Positions 17,255 to 27,554 of a DNA stretch of 64,000 nucleotides are shown here, piece by piece (within the stretch, counting starts at the first letter, position 1; each line of letters starts with the position of its first letter). Source of the DNA: Nostoc sp. TCL240-02 (GTDB lineage: Bacteria; Cyanobacteriota; Cyanobacteriia; Cyanobacteriales; Nostocaceae). The notes beneath the pieces are model-generated. The model had not been told where the DNA came from. It searched no databases and saw only the letters and a program-made list of their open reading frames with translations. The stretch covers positions 4,588,501 through 4,652,500 of the forward strand of contig NZ_CP040094.1 of the NCBI RefSeq assembly GCF_013343235.1, written 5' to 3'. The translations under genes were made by a program, and so were the position numbers.

Positions 17255-20200
17255 ATGATTATCAAATTTTTACTCAGTTTCCACCATAAAATTCTCTATC
17301 TCTTCCTTAGCGTCCTTCCCTTCGGGACGCTTCGCGAACGCGGTAGCCTGCGGCAAGCCCTTCGCGTAGCGTCTCGTAGAGAAGCATCTACGTTAAAAAA
17401 AATTAAGTATTCTTCAAGGCAAAAGAGAAAAATACAATTTCTTCTTCTGTTTACATTCATGCTAGCGATGACAGGATGTAATTTTTTTGGTATTAACTCA
17501 AATAAAGAACAACTTCCAGCAGTATCCCCCCTCACACCACCAAAATTACCAGACTGGATTGAACAAATAAGTCCCATTGGCGATGCAAAACCTCTCAGCC
17601 AAATCCGCATCCGTTTTAAAGAAGCTTTAATTCCAGTTGAAAGTCTCGACAATCCAGAACAACAGAAAATATTAGAGAAATTTGCCCTTTGGCCGCCTTT
17701 ACCCGGTCAATTTCGCTTTTTGACACCGCGCATGGTGGGGTTTCAAGCTGAGAAAGCATTGCCAATAGCCACAAGATTTCAAGTCACTCTCAAAACAGGT
17801 TTAGCCGATTTAAAAAATCATCGGCTAGATAAAGATTTACCTTGGACTTTCAATACCGAATCTATCAGCCTAACTAATTTACCCGGTGTCAATCCCATCG
17901 AAAAGGCTGATATCGAACCAATTGATTTACAACAAAAGCTACAGTTTACTTCCAACGTAGAATTAAATTTAGCTTCTGTACAAGAACATTTACAGTTAAT
18001 TCCTGAAGGACAAAGCAAGGGTGTAGGCTTCAAAGTCGAATTAAATAAAGAAGAAAAACCAGTAAAAAATGAAGAAGATCCTTTAGAAAAATTTGACCCT
18101 TCAGCCCGCAATTGGATTTATAATCTCATTCCACAGCAAAATCTCGAAAAGGCAACTTCTTATCGCCTAGTCTTTTCTCCCGGAATACGTCCTGCTTATG
18201 GCAATCTCCCTACAGAGAAAGAATTTGCCAGTAAGTTAGCAACTTATTCACCTTTAGCATTCCAAAAAATTGACTTTTACGGACAGCCAGATTCAGGTGG
18301 AACTTTTGGACGATTTATTAAAGGCAGTCCTCAACTAGAATTTAATAACGTTTTACTGCCAGATTCAGCTAAAGAAAGTATTACTATTAATCCAGCACCA
18401 AAAGACATTTCTAGAATCATTCAAATAAATGATGAAGATAAAGTTGTTGGCATCAATCCTTATGCGCTAGAACCGGCTCAAACTTATACAATTACTATCG
18501 ACGAAAATCTCAAAGATAAGTTTGGGCAAACTTTGGGTAAACCTATAACGCTTAAATATTATACTGGAGATTTAGCCGGGGATATCTGGGTACCATCAGA
18601 TTTAAATATTTTCCCCACAGATAAAAATTTACAGCTAAATATTACTACGGGAAATCTGCCAGAATCTAAATATAAAGCAGCTTATCGAGCAGTTAAACCG
18701 ACAGATTTAGTTTATTTTAATAATAGTAATGATTTATTACCACAACCATCTGATTGGCAAAGCTTTAAGGTATCGGGTAAGAAAAATCAATCAGTTGATA
18801 TTGCTGTTCCTCTGCGGGAAAAAATAAGTGCAGCTACAGGAATGTTAGCTTATGGAGTCCAAGCCCGCACTAATAAATATCAGGAGAATGGTAAGGAACT
18901 GTGGCGAGAACCTACTACTTATGGAATGGTTGAATTGACGAATTTGGGCGTATTTACTCAGTGGTTTCCTGAGTCAGGCTTAATTCGCGTCAATCATCTG
19001 ACAGATGGTTCGCCAGTTCAAGCGGCGGCTGTGGAAATTTATCAATCAAAATTACAAGCAAAATCTCGCCCCGAACCGGTACCTTGTGCAACTGGTAAAA
19101 CTGATGAAAATGGAATTTTTAGAATTATTGGTGAAGGATTACAGCAATGTTATTCTGGCAATGAAAGTTCTAGTAAATCACCACAATTATTAGTAATTGC
19201 CCATGAAAAGCAAGATTGGGCATTCGCTAGAACTGAAGAATATAGCGGCGTTTATGGCTACGGGATTGATGCAGGTTGGCAAGATAGTAAGCCAGAATCA
19301 CGCGGCGTAATTTTTTCAGATAGGCAATTATATCAACTAGGCGAAAAAGCTTGGTTAACTGGGTTTGCTGGCTTCTTGCAAAATGGCACAATCCAACAAG
19401 ATAAAAATGCCGTTTACCAATTAACTTTGGTAAATCCTGATGGACAAAAGACCAGCTTAGGTACACAAACTACAAATGAATTTGGTACGTTTTCTCTGGA
19501 ATTGCCAATCAAGACTACTCAGCGCTTAGGCTACCATACAATCAAGGCTAAGGGTAAAAATGGACAAGAACTTTCTGGTGAATTTCGGGTGGCTGAGTTT
19601 AAGCCACCGAACTTTAAAGTCGAACTGAACTTAGATAAAGAATTTGCTTATATTGACGATAAAGTTGATATTAATGCTACCAGTAATTATTTATTTGGTG
19701 CGCCTGTAGAAGGTGGAGAAGCAAAATACTTTATTACTCGCCAACAGGCTAATTTTATTCCCAAAGGTTGGGCCGAATTTACTTTTGGTCGGCAGTGGTT
19801 ATGGCCAGAGGAAACTCCTACTATATCTAGTGATGTGCTGCAAACTAATACCCAACTAGATGCTAATGGTAAAAGTAGTCAAACTGTGAGTGTGGCTAAT
19901 GATTTACCATATCCGATGACTTACCAAGTAGATGTACAAGTTGCAGATGTTTCTAATCTATCTGTCGCGGATTCCAAAACTTTTACAGCCTTACCAAGTA
20001 ATCGTCTTATCGGTTTGAAAAGTAATTTTATCACTGATGCTGGTAAGGCTTTTCCTGTTGATGTGATTGTTACTGACCCTACAGGAAAACTGATAACAGG
20101 TCAACGAGTGCGCTTGGAATTACAAGAGATTAAATACAGTAGCGTTACTCAATTAGTTGAAGGTAGCCGAACGCCAAAAAATCAAGTTGAATATAAAACA

Positions 20201-23137
20201 GTCGGACAAGCAGAAATTACATCTGCTAGCAATCCCCAATCGGTAAGTTTGACAGCACCGGAATCTGGTTCATACCGGATTAGAGTGAATTTTAGTGATG
20301 CAAAAAAGGAATTAAGTGCGACAGATTTACAAATTTGGGCAACTGGACAAGACCCAGTATTTTGGGGTTCGAAAGAAAAAGATGTCTTAGAACTTAAGTT
20401 AGATAAACAAGAGTTTAAACCTGGTGAAACTGCTACTGTACTAATTCAATCTCCCTATCCAGATGCAGAATTGTACTTTGCAGTGATTAAAGAAAAACCC
20501 CTTTATCAGCAAATTACCAAGGTTCAGGGAAGCGCACCACAAATTCAATTTCAAGTTACGCCAGAAATGCTACCCAATGCAGCCATTGAAGCTGTATTAG
20601 TAAGACAAGGTAAACTCATCAACCAAGTGGAAGCAGGAACTTTAGATAACTTGGTGAAGATTGGTTTTACACCTTTTAAAGTTAACTTAGAAGATAAGTA
20701 TTTAAAACTGCAAGTTAAGCCAGTGCAAGCATCATTAGAACCTGGTGCAGAAGAAACAGTACAACTGGAACTGAAGGATAATCAAGGAAATCCCACCAAA
20801 GGACAGTTTACAGTCATGGTGGTAAATGAAGCGGTGTTACAACTTTCTGGTTATCGTCCGCCAGATTTGGTGGATACAGTTTATGCAGAACAGACAATAT
20901 CTACCCGCTTCAACGATAATCGCGCGGATGTTATATTACAACCGCAAGATGTAGCTAAACCGAAAGGTTGGGGTTATGGTGGTGGTTTCTCAACTGGTGC
21001 AGCTAATACTCGCACTCGCACCGATTTTAAAGCCTTAGCTTACTACAACGCTTCTGTCCTTACCGATGCAAATGGTAATGCACAGATAACTTTTAAACTC
21101 CCGGATGACTTAACTACATGGCGGGTGATGGCTGTGGCCACCGATGGAAATCTGCGTTTTGGGAATGGGGACGCGACGTTTATCACCACAAAACCACTGC
21201 TAACTAATGCCATCTTGCCACAGTTTGCCCGTCCAGGCGATCGCATCCTCGCTGGTTTATCTGTCACCAACAACACCGGAAATCCAGGAAATCTCTCAAT
21301 TAATGGCGAACTTAGCGGTAATGTGAAGTTTGCTGAGAAAAACCCCACAACTACTGCTTTGCAAACCAAAGCCGAATCTGCAACTCACGCTTATCGCTTT
21401 CCAATGGTGGCGGATAGTGTGGGAACTGGGAAAGTTCGCTTTACGACTCAGCTAAATGGTACAGCCGCAGATGCTTTTGAAGTACCTTTGGAAATTAAGC
21501 AAGTTGAAATTACAGAACAAGTCGTTGAATCTGGTATAACTGAAAAACAGGTGAAAATTCCTCTGAATGTTGATAAAAATACCTTCCCTGATGCGGGAGG
21601 TTTAGATATTCAGTTGGCGAGTACTTTGATACCGGAAATTAAAGCACCAGCAAAGCAGGTTTTAGAAGATAATGATTTGCCGTTCACAGAACCGGCGGCG
21701 AGTCAATTAATGATTGCCGCTAATTTGCAAACTATCGCCCAAAAATATGGTCAAACATTTGCAGAATTTAATCCTAGCCAACAAGTAAATTTAGCAATTG
21801 AACAATTACAAAAACTCCAAATAGCCGATGGTGGTTTTGCTGCTTTTCCCGGACAAGAAAAATCCGACCCTTGGGTTTCTGCTTATGCGGGTGAATCTTT
21901 GGCTAAAGCCAGTCAGGTGTTCCCTAATTTAGTTGATTCTGGAATGCTGTCTCGCCTGAAAGCCTATTTACAAAAAGTTCTGGCGAATCCTGGAGAATAT
22001 GACTTTTGCAAACAACTACTCTGTAAAAGGCAACTACAAGTTAATGCTTTAATCGCTTTAGCAGATTTAGGAGACAAACGCAATACTTTCCTTGCAGATA
22101 TTTATGAACAGCGCAATAATTTTGATTTAGTAACTCAAATTAAACTAGCACTATACTTATCTCAATTCCCAGAATGGCAAGACGAATCTCAACAATTAGT
22201 GAACAAACTGCAACAGAATATCTATGAAACTGGACGTACAGCAGTTGTAAGTTTACCCAGCAGTTGGGGATGGATGAGTTCATCTACAACGACGCAAGCG
22301 CAAGCTTTACGCTTATTTATTGCCAAGCAAAGTAAACCCGAAGTTATAGATAAATTATTCCAAAGTCTTCTGGCACTGCGACGGGATGGTACATGGCAAA
22401 CTAGCTATAATAATGCCCAAGCATTAACAGCTTTGGTCGATTATAGTCAACTGCAACCCACACCACCTAACTTTATTGCCACTGTGCAATTAGCTAGTAA
22501 TAAGTTGGGAGAAAATCGCTTTGATGGCTACAAAAACCCTAGCTTAAAGCTAAATGTGCCAATGAATCAATTACCTCGTGGTCGTAATGATTTAACACTG
22601 CAAAAATCAGGTAATGGCACTTTGCACTATCTGGTTGCTTATAATTATCGCTTGCAAGGAAATCAACCAGGTAAATTTAACGGGTTACGCATAACACGAG
22701 AAATTAGTCAAGTAAATGAAGAGAAAATTTTACAAAAAATAGGGATTTACGCTTTCGATAAACCCTTGACTTTAGCCTCTGGACAGGTGTTTGATATTGG
22801 TTTAGAAATCATCGCCGATCGCAGTGTGGATCATATAGTAATTAAAGATCCTCTACCAGCAGGTTTTGAGGCAGTGGATGCAAGTTTTCAAACTACCACG
22901 GCTGCATTACAAGCAAAAGCCGATAACTGGGAACTTGGCTTTAGAAATATCTACCGCGATCGCATTATCGCCTACGCTGACCACCTGGAACCAGGAGTTT
23001 ATAGCTTGCATTACTTAGTCCGTTCTGTCACCCCTGGTACATTTTCCTGGCCTGGTGCAGAAGTTCACCTGCAATATGCACCAGAAGAATTTGGGCGTAC
23101 TGCTGAGTCTACATTGATATTGGAGGATGGAAAGTAA
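17255..23137 (+). CDS. yfhM: Bacterial alpha-2-macroglobulin-like lipoprotein
   Basis: 1960 residues. A lipoprotein signal (KIQFLLLFTFMLAMTGC, lipidation Cys near residue 74) is preceded by an unusual ~55-residue extension encoded by an interspersed repeat (17309-17392). No other start codon lies between 17255 and the signal peptide except ATGs inside its end. Tandem MG-type beta domains follow, with the typical blocks DRQLYQLGEKAWLTGF, FRVAEFKPPNFKVEL, and LPDDLTTWRVMAVATDGNLRFG. The alpha-helical thioester-type domain is at ~1470-1780. The CxEQ thioester expected near LPFTEPAASQL is absent (no Cys, no Gln at these places), so it belongs to the thioester-less type. Predicted role: periplasmic protease trap working with PBP1C. 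Confidence 0.93.
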   Translation: MIIKFLLSFHHKILYLFLSVLPFGTLRERGSLRQALRVASRREASTLKKIKYSSRQKRKIQFLLLFTFMLAMTGCNFFGINSNKEQLPAVSPLTPPKLPDWIEQISPIGDAKPLSQIRIRFKEALIPVESLDNPEQQKILEKFALWPPLPGQFRFLTPRMVGFQAEKALPIATRFQVTLKTGLADLKNHRLDKDLPWTFNTESISLTNLPGVNPIEKADIEPIDLQQKLQFTSNVELNLASVQEHLQLIPEGQSKGVGFKVELNKEEKPVKNEEDPLEKFDPSARNWIYNLIPQQNLEKATSYRLVFSPGIRPAYGNLPTEKEFASKLATYSPLAFQKIDFYGQPDSGGTFGRFIKGSPQLEFNNVLLPDSAKESITINPAPKDISRIIQINDEDKVVGINPYALEPAQTYTITIDENLKDKFGQTLGKPITLKYYTGDLAGDIWVPSDLNIFPTDKNLQLNITTGNLPESKYKAAYRAVKPTDLVYFNNSNDLLPQPSDWQSFKVSGKKNQSVDIAVPLREKISAATGMLAYGVQARTNKYQENGKELWREPTTYGMVELTNLGVFTQWFPESGLIRVNHLTDGSPVQAAAVEIYQSKLQAKSRPEPVPCATGKTDENGIFRIIGEGLQQCYSGNESSSKSPQLLVIAHEKQDWAFARTEEYSGVYGYGIDAGWQDSKPESRGVIFSDRQLYQLGEKAWLTGFAGFLQNGTIQQDKNAVYQLTLVNPDGQKTSLGTQTTNEFGTFSLELPIKTTQRLGYHTIKAKGKNGQELSGEFRVAEFKPPNFKVELNLDKEFAYIDDKVDINATSNYLFGAPVEGGEAKYFITRQQANFIPKGWAEFTFGRQWLWPEETPTISSDVLQTNTQLDANGKSSQTVSVANDLPYPMTYQVDVQVADVSNLSVADSKTFTALPSNRLIGLKSNFITDAGKAFPVDVIVTDPTGKLITGQRVRLELQEIKYSSVTQLVEGSRTPKNQVEYKTVGQAEITSASNPQSVSLTAPESGSYRIRVNFSDAKKELSATDLQIWATGQDPVFWGSKEKDVLELKLDKQEFKPGETATVLIQSPYPDAELYFAVIKEKPLYQQITKVQGSAPQIQFQVTPEMLPNAAIEAVLVRQGKLINQVEAGTLDNLVKIGFTPFKVNLEDKYLKLQVKPVQASLEPGAEETVQLELKDNQGNPTKGQFTVMVVNEAVLQLSGYRPPDLVDTVYAEQTISTRFNDNRADVILQPQDVAKPKGWGYGGGFSTGAANTRTRTDFKALAYYNASVLTDANGNAQITFKLPDDLTTWRVMAVATDGNLRFGNGDATFITTKPLLTNAILPQFARPGDRILAGLSVTNNTGNPGNLSINGELSGNVKFAEKNPTTTALQTKAESATHAYRFPMVADSVGTGKVRFTTQLNGTAADAFEVPLEIKQVEITEQVVESGITEKQVKIPLNVDKNTFPDAGGLDIQLASTLIPEIKAPAKQVLEDNDLPFTEPAASQLMIAANLQTIAQKYGQTFAEFNPSQQVNLAIEQLQKLQIADGGFAAFPGQEKSDPWVSAYAGESLAKASQVFPNLVDSGMLSRLKAYLQKVLANPGEYDFCKQLLCKRQLQVNALIALADLGDKRNTFLADIYEQRNNFDLVTQIKLALYLSQFPEWQDESQQLVNKLQQNIYETGRTAVVSLPSSWGWMSSSTTTQAQALRLFIAKQSKPEVIDKLFQSLLALRRDGTWQTSYNNAQALTALVDYSQLQPTPPNFIATVQLASNKLGENRFDGYKNPSLKLNVPMNQLPRGRNDLTLQKSGNGTLHYLVAYNYRLQGNQPGKFNGLRITREISQVNEEKILQKIGIYAFDKPLTLASGQVFDIGLEIIADRSVDHIVIKDPLPAGFEAVDASFQTTTAALQAKADNWELGFRNIYRDRIIAYADHLEPGVYSLHYLVRSVTPGTFSWPGAEVHLQYAPEEFGRTAESTLILEDGK
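17309..17392 (+). repeat. Nostoc-type interspersed palindromic repeat inside coding sequence
   Basis: The block is built of short inverted GC-rich words (CTTCGGGACGCTTCGCGAACG ending; CTTCGCGTAGCGTCTCG) and contrasts with the A+T-rich surroundings. Such elements are normally intergenic in Nostoc. Here it is translated in frame between the start codon and the lipoprotein signal, giving a basic PFGTLRERG...RVASRREAST stretch. Confidence 0.75.
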
Positions 23138-23164
23138 TGAATGATTTTGGTTATCGCATCGTAA

Positions 23165-23347
23165 TTGAAGTATGAAAATTTGAATATCGCTTATACCAAC
23201 TACCTAGAAACAGGTGTATATAAGCAACCTGTTACACAGCAGATGCTGCGCTGTTGGAAAGATGAAAAGTTCACCACAGAACAAGCAGCATCTGGTATTA
23301 CCTTTGTGAGTCATTTCAGGATTTATTTGGTGGTTCCTCACCAATGA
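23165..23347 (+). CDS. Doubtful 60-residue ORF
   Basis: A short frame (KYENLNIAYTNYLETGVYK ...) lies just after the macroglobulin gene and overlaps the end of the convergent small gene by 32 bp. No motif, signal or membrane segment and no good ribosome site. The 13-codon frame at 23137 (MNDFGYRIVIEV) just upstream could be its broken N-terminus, which would make this a gene relic. I do not recognise it. Confidence 0.25.
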   Translation: MKYENLNIAYTNYLETGVYKQPVTQQMLRCWKDEKFTTEQAASGITFVSHFRIYLVVPHQ

Positions 23348-23576
23348 ACAATTCTTTTTTACTGTGTTTCAACTGTTTCCAAAGTGCTTTAATTTGTTTG
23401 TAAGCATCTTCTGGCTCAAGCTTTCCAGATGTTTCTAGACTGGTAATATAGCTAACTTTTTGAGCAAATTCTTGAAGGTTAGCATTAAATACTAAATTCT
23501 CTGGCTTAACTTGACCATAATAGTTACTACGAAGGTAAAGAAATTTGTTTTTGTCGTTAATATTAGACTCGTCCAT
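23316..23576 (-). CDS. Small conserved cyanobacterial protein (DUF7219-like)
   Basis: 86 residues, soluble and mostly helical. The pattern FLYLRSNYYGQVKPENLVF followed by NANLQEFAQKVSYITSLE and AYKQIKALWKQLKHSKKEL is one I recognise from a widespread cyanobacterial family of unknown function; the DUF number is from memory. It stands alone, convergent to the macroglobulin gene. No functional claim can be made. Confidence 0.75.
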   Translation of the reverse strand: MDESNINDKNKFLYLRSNYYGQVKPENLVFNANLQEFAQKVSYITSLETSGKLEPEDAYKQIKALWKQLKHSKKELFIGEEPPNKS

Positions 23577-24027
23577 TACTTCACCCCCAATAAGTGACTT
23601 TTAGCAACGATAATCACAACAAAGATTGCTTCAATGAAGAAATTACCGCAATTATTGTGAACGATGAGTGAGTCTAAAAGAGAACACAACATAAATTGTA
23701 CAGCAACTAGCTATTTGTTAGCTGTGATGATAGTAAGACTTTTGAATCATGTACATTAGGCTTAGACTATACCAGTTTCTAATCATAATCTTGCAAGATT
23801 GAGTGGCTCCAAGCTTTCTATGTACTCTGGATTAGCCCACAGCAAGCTGCTTCTAGGGTTGAAGTTGCTCACGAAATATATAGGCGTAAACTAAATTCCC
23901 CAGTGTTAACCAGGGGAATTCTGTTAGAGCGATGTCCATCTCGTAACATCATTTGCCCAATCATCGCTGCAATAACTCCAGTACAGCGAAAGAACATCAG
24001 TAGTTATACAAGAGATACAGCCCAACT
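23577..24027. other. 451-bp intergenic region, no gene seen
   Basis: Contains an 8-bp inverted repeat (AATTCCCC at 23894-23901, GGGGAATT at 23913-23920, 11-base loop) without a T-tract. A minus-strand open stretch of ~40 codons at about 23885-24005 (RCTGVIAAMIGQMMLRDG) may be a gene relic, but I cannot name it. Confidence 0.5.
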
Positions 24028-26049
24028 TTAAGGCCAAGAGTCAGTTGATGTTATTCCTGACTGCTGAAAATTCTGAATAGGAATTTCAATTTGAAATTCA
24101 GTTCCCTTACCTAATGCAGAGATACAATTTAGTTTCCCCTGGTGCTTTTCGACAATAATCTGATGACTGATTGATAACCCTAAACCAGTTCCTTGACCAA
24201 CAGGTTTAGTAGTGAAAAAGGGATTAAAAATCTGTTCCTGAATCTCTGATTTCATACCAGATCCATTATCTTTGATACTAATGAAAAGCCTCTCGTTGTC
24301 TACAACTAAAGTTTTTATTTGAATAGTTGGTATCTTATTTGCAGACTCCCAATATTGCATATTATCCTTTAAGGCGTAAATTGCATTATTGATAATATTC
24401 ATAAAAACCTGATTCAACTGGTTGGCATAACAACTAATCTTAGGCAGCTGACCATAATCTTTAACTACCTGAATATCAGGTAATTTATTTGGTAGCGTCA
24501 ACTGATGATTTAGAATCATCAATGTATTATCTATGCCTTCATGAATATCTACAGATTTTATTTTTGCTTCATCTAGTCGTGAGAAGTTGCGTAAGCCCAG
24601 AACAATATCTGTAATTCGCTCACTACCTGTACTCATAGATGCCATTAACTTAGGTAAATCGTCACACAAGTACTCTAGTTCGATAGATTTTATTTTGGCT
24701 TCTATGGTGGGATTTATTTGGGGATACTGCTCTTGAAAAACTGCAATTAAATTTAGTAAATCATTGATATACTGATTTGCATATCTGAGATTACCAGCAA
24801 TAAAACTCACTGGATTGTTAATCTCATGGGCAATCCCTGCTACCATTTGTCCTAGACTTGACATTTTTTCACTATGAACCAGTTGAGCTTGTGTTTTTTG
24901 TAAGTCCAGCAAAGCCTTTCTTAATTCCGATGTTCGTTCTAAAACCTTTCTTTCTAATTCATTGTTAGCTTTTTGTAAAGCTGCTGCGGCTCTGTAGGTT
25001 TCTGTAGCAATACTAGCAATATGGGTGGCAGTTTTCAGAATTTCTAGATGATGCTGAGTCGGATGACAAGGAAATTTATGAGATATAGCAAATGTCCCTA
25101 AAACTTCACCAGTTTGCGAAGTAAAAGGTGATGACCAACAAGCTCTGATGTTATAACTCAAAGCGAAATCTCGGAAATCAGCCCATAAAGGGTCATTAGC
25201 AATATCAGTAACAAATACTGAATCTCCTCTATAAGCAGCAGTACCACAAGAACCACAACATTCACCAATCATCAAACCATCAACACCCTTAGCAAATTCT
25301 TCTGGGAGAGTAGGTGCTGCTCCTCCCCGTAACTGCCGCTTCTCTTCATCTACAACTAAAATGGAGCAATATGCCCCAGGTAATTGTTGCTCTAGCAAGA
25401 CACAAAGGTTGTTAAAAATTTCATATAGGTTGACTCCAAAGGCAACTTGTTCTAAAACTTGGCTTTGGGTGTAAACTAACGCTTCTGAACGCTTGCGTTC
25501 AATTGCTGTTGCTAAAATATGGGTTATAGATTGTAAAAAATGAACATCATCTGAAGAAAAAGTTCTTGCCTCAGTAGCATATACTTCTAGCAAACCTAAA
25601 GGCTTACTCTCACCTGGAATTAGGACACTCAAGCCAGTAACGCTATCTGGCGGAGAAGGAATAGTTAAATCATCGATCTGACAATTGGGTGTGTTGCAAT
25701 TAACAATTAGCTGAGTATTATCCAATAATTTTTGTACTTGCTGATTAGTTGTGACATTAATATCAGCAGAGTCTGTTTCTAAAGGTTTCTCCCCAACGCT
25801 AGCTACTTGACGCAAAGCATTACTATCTGAAAGTACTTGCCAGATTCTACTGTATTTAACATTGAGTATTTGAGCTATTAAACTAACTGTATCTTGGAAC
25901 AAATATGATAATTCCAGTCCTGACAGGGCTTTTTGTCCAAGTGCATTCACTGCGGATTGATAGCTGAAATTCATCGATGAATGATCAAAATCATGCCAGT
26001 TATTGTTTGACTTACCTGTTTTGCTTGATGCCTGTAAATTTAAGTTCAT
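24028..26049 (-). CDS. GAF-domain sensor histidine kinase (soluble, orphan)
   Basis: 673 residues with no transmembrane segment. GAF domain 1 lies at ~45-190 (LFQDTVSLIAQILNVKYSRIWQV) and GAF domain 2 at ~205-350, the latter with a Cys-rich GECCGSCGTAAYRGDSVFVT stretch. A coiled coil (~355-395) leads to HisKA with H408 in GIAHEINNPVSF. The HATPase domain has NQVFMNIINNAIYAL, DNGSGMK and GTGLGLSISH. The kinase core closely resembles that of the truncated kinase at 13015-14337. Autophosphorylation on His408 and transfer to an unlinked response regulator are expected. The signal is unknown; there is no bilin-binding Cys motif that I can identify with confidence. Confidence 0.92.
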   Translation of the reverse strand: MNLNLQASSKTGKSNNNWHDFDHSSMNFSYQSAVNALGQKALSGLELSYLFQDTVSLIAQILNVKYSRIWQVLSDSNALRQVASVGEKPLETDSADINVTTNQQVQKLLDNTQLIVNCNTPNCQIDDLTIPSPPDSVTGLSVLIPGESKPLGLLEVYATEARTFSSDDVHFLQSITHILATAIERKRSEALVYTQSQVLEQVAFGVNLYEIFNNLCVLLEQQLPGAYCSILVVDEEKRQLRGGAAPTLPEEFAKGVDGLMIGECCGSCGTAAYRGDSVFVTDIANDPLWADFRDFALSYNIRACWSSPFTSQTGEVLGTFAISHKFPCHPTQHHLEILKTATHIASIATETYRAAAALQKANNELERKVLERTSELRKALLDLQKTQAQLVHSEKMSSLGQMVAGIAHEINNPVSFIAGNLRYANQYINDLLNLIAVFQEQYPQINPTIEAKIKSIELEYLCDDLPKLMASMSTGSERITDIVLGLRNFSRLDEAKIKSVDIHEGIDNTLMILNHQLTLPNKLPDIQVVKDYGQLPKISCYANQLNQVFMNIINNAIYALKDNMQYWESANKIPTIQIKTLVVDNERLFISIKDNGSGMKSEIQEQIFNPFFTTKPVGQGTGLGLSISHQIIVEKHQGKLNCISALGKGTEFQIEIPIQNFQQSGITSTDSWP

Positions 26050-26450
26050 AAACGAATATATTATTTGTTCCGTGTATCTAATAGTTCCCTAAAAAACTTA
26101 GAATCTCTATCTACTTTTCAAAACTTTTAAGATAATGGAATATTTATAAATCAAATATAAAGTAGGTTAAGCACATCTAAAATAATCTTGACAAAAGCAT
26201 TGGCTCATGTATTGAAACAACAATCAGATTTATCGTTTGATATGTTATTGCTTTTGCCCTTGGCGTATCTTCTTTGCAAGGAGAAGGGTACAAAATGAAA
26301 TAAGCAGTTAAAGACCTTGTTGTTATCAGTAAATATCTCAAATGCCTATTTTATCGTATACAACAGCTATTTCTCAATACTTGCATTTGCAGTTTGTAAG
26401 CTAGTTACTAAGAGGCTTTGATAGTTTTCGGAGATGTCTAATATTTTTCC
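26050..26450. other. Intergenic region, nothing recognised
   Basis: About 400 bp of A+T-rich sequence upstream of the GAF kinase. It presumably holds the kinase promoter, but I see no convincing -35/-10 pair, RNA or repeat. Confidence 0.4.
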
Positions 26451-26454
26451 CCAA

Positions 26455-26600
26455 TTATGCGATCGCTAGATTATTCGAACTGTCGGTAAATCCGGTGATT
26501 TCGATATCGCATTGTTGTTTTGCAAGAATCCGCCGCTAGTGTCGTTGAGTGCTAAGAACGTCAGAGTACCAAAGCTAAACGTCGCCGCACCATTCAGCGA
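26455..26600 (-). pseudogene. Relic of an extracellular-protein C-terminal (bluetail-like) domain
   Basis: On the minus strand two frames together read FSFGTLTFLALNDTSGGF then, after a frameshift, DIEITGFTDSSNNLAIA. This pattern closes many large calcium-binding or repeat-rich secreted proteins of Nostoc. No start is present, and the frame is broken and isolated. It may be the end of the same decayed gene as the lamin-tail relic at 26790-27540. Confidence 0.5.
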
Positions 26601-26789
26601 TCGCAGTCAATAGGGTTTGATGGTGTTCTATCCAACCTACTGCGATCGCCTACGCTGGCATGATACAGCCTAACGCAGAACAACGGCACAGAATGTTGTC
26701 CCACCAATTGCTGCTAGTAATAGCTCAAAAATCCAATTTTTATCGACTGTTTTCCCGTTTTCTCCAGTGTTACATTTAGCAGTAGGAAG

Positions 26790-27540
26790 TAAACTCAATG
26801 TTCCGCCCTCATTCACATAAGAACGCAATTAATTTTTCAGTAGCCATTGGTTTAGCAGCTGGCGCTACTAAACCAAAAGCAGTGGGATCTTTAAGAATTA
26901 ATGCTAAAAGACTTTTAGGATTACTGTTATCCTCAAGAAAACTCTTAATTGCTAAAGATAAAGCCTCAGTAAATGTCACTTTTCCTCCTAAAGCCATTTG
27001 TTTGTTAATTGCAGCATGACTAGCAATAAACTTTAATTGAGGAACTTTAAATTCTTGTTTGATGCCACCAATGGTATTTTTTTTATAAGCTAAAGTGGAA
27101 ACATTACTTCCTGCTGCATCAAAAGTTTAGCTTCATCCCCTGCATCATTCCAAATCGTAGATTTACTCCCAAAAGAGAAACCACCAGTTTCAGGACGTAC
27201 TTCGTTGGTATAAATACGGAAACTATTGCCAGCTTCTAATATAGTTCCTTTTGGAAAGGTGAACAATTGCTTAACGCTACCAGCACAAGTAACTTTCCAA
27301 CCGGAAATATTGGCTGGACTTTTACCAGAATTGATAATCTCTAAATATTCATCGGCTTGAGTGCGTTTGACTACACCTTTATAAACCAATTTGGAAATAG
27401 TTACATCTTTAAGTAGCCGTGATGGTAAACTCTTCCGAGTCGCTGACTAAAGATTCTGGTGTTGGTTGAGGCGTGGGAGTTACACCAACTGGTGGCTGGG
27501 GCGCAGGGGTTTTAATAAATTCAGCCGTAGCGATTGGCTT
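26790..27540 (-). pseudogene. Frameshifted relic of a lamin-tail-domain (LTD) secreted protein
   Basis: Minus-strand segments in different frames assemble into one protein: a Pro/Thr linker (TPAPQPPVGVTPTPQPTPES), a stop-interrupted joint near 27400, and an LTD domain (EYLEIINSGKSPANISGWKV, FPKGTILEAGNSFRIYTN, SKSTIWNDAGDEAKLL). A single-base loss follows at about 27115, after which the frame reads AAGSNVSTLAYKKNTIGG and continues as MALGGKVTFTEALSLAIKSF. LTD domains occur on secreted or surface proteins, often with nucleases. Several frame breaks show it is dead. Confidence 0.65.
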
Positions 27541-27554
27541 GAATCTAATCATTC

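Noticed and set aside
23885..24005. Minus-strand open stretch and 8-bp inverted repeat that could be an IS200/IS605 end
   Set aside because: No transposase or TnpB motif nearby and the stretch is too short to identify.
26809..26997. 62-residue ORF as an independent gene
   Set aside because: It continues the lamin-tail relic in another frame and has no start context of its own.
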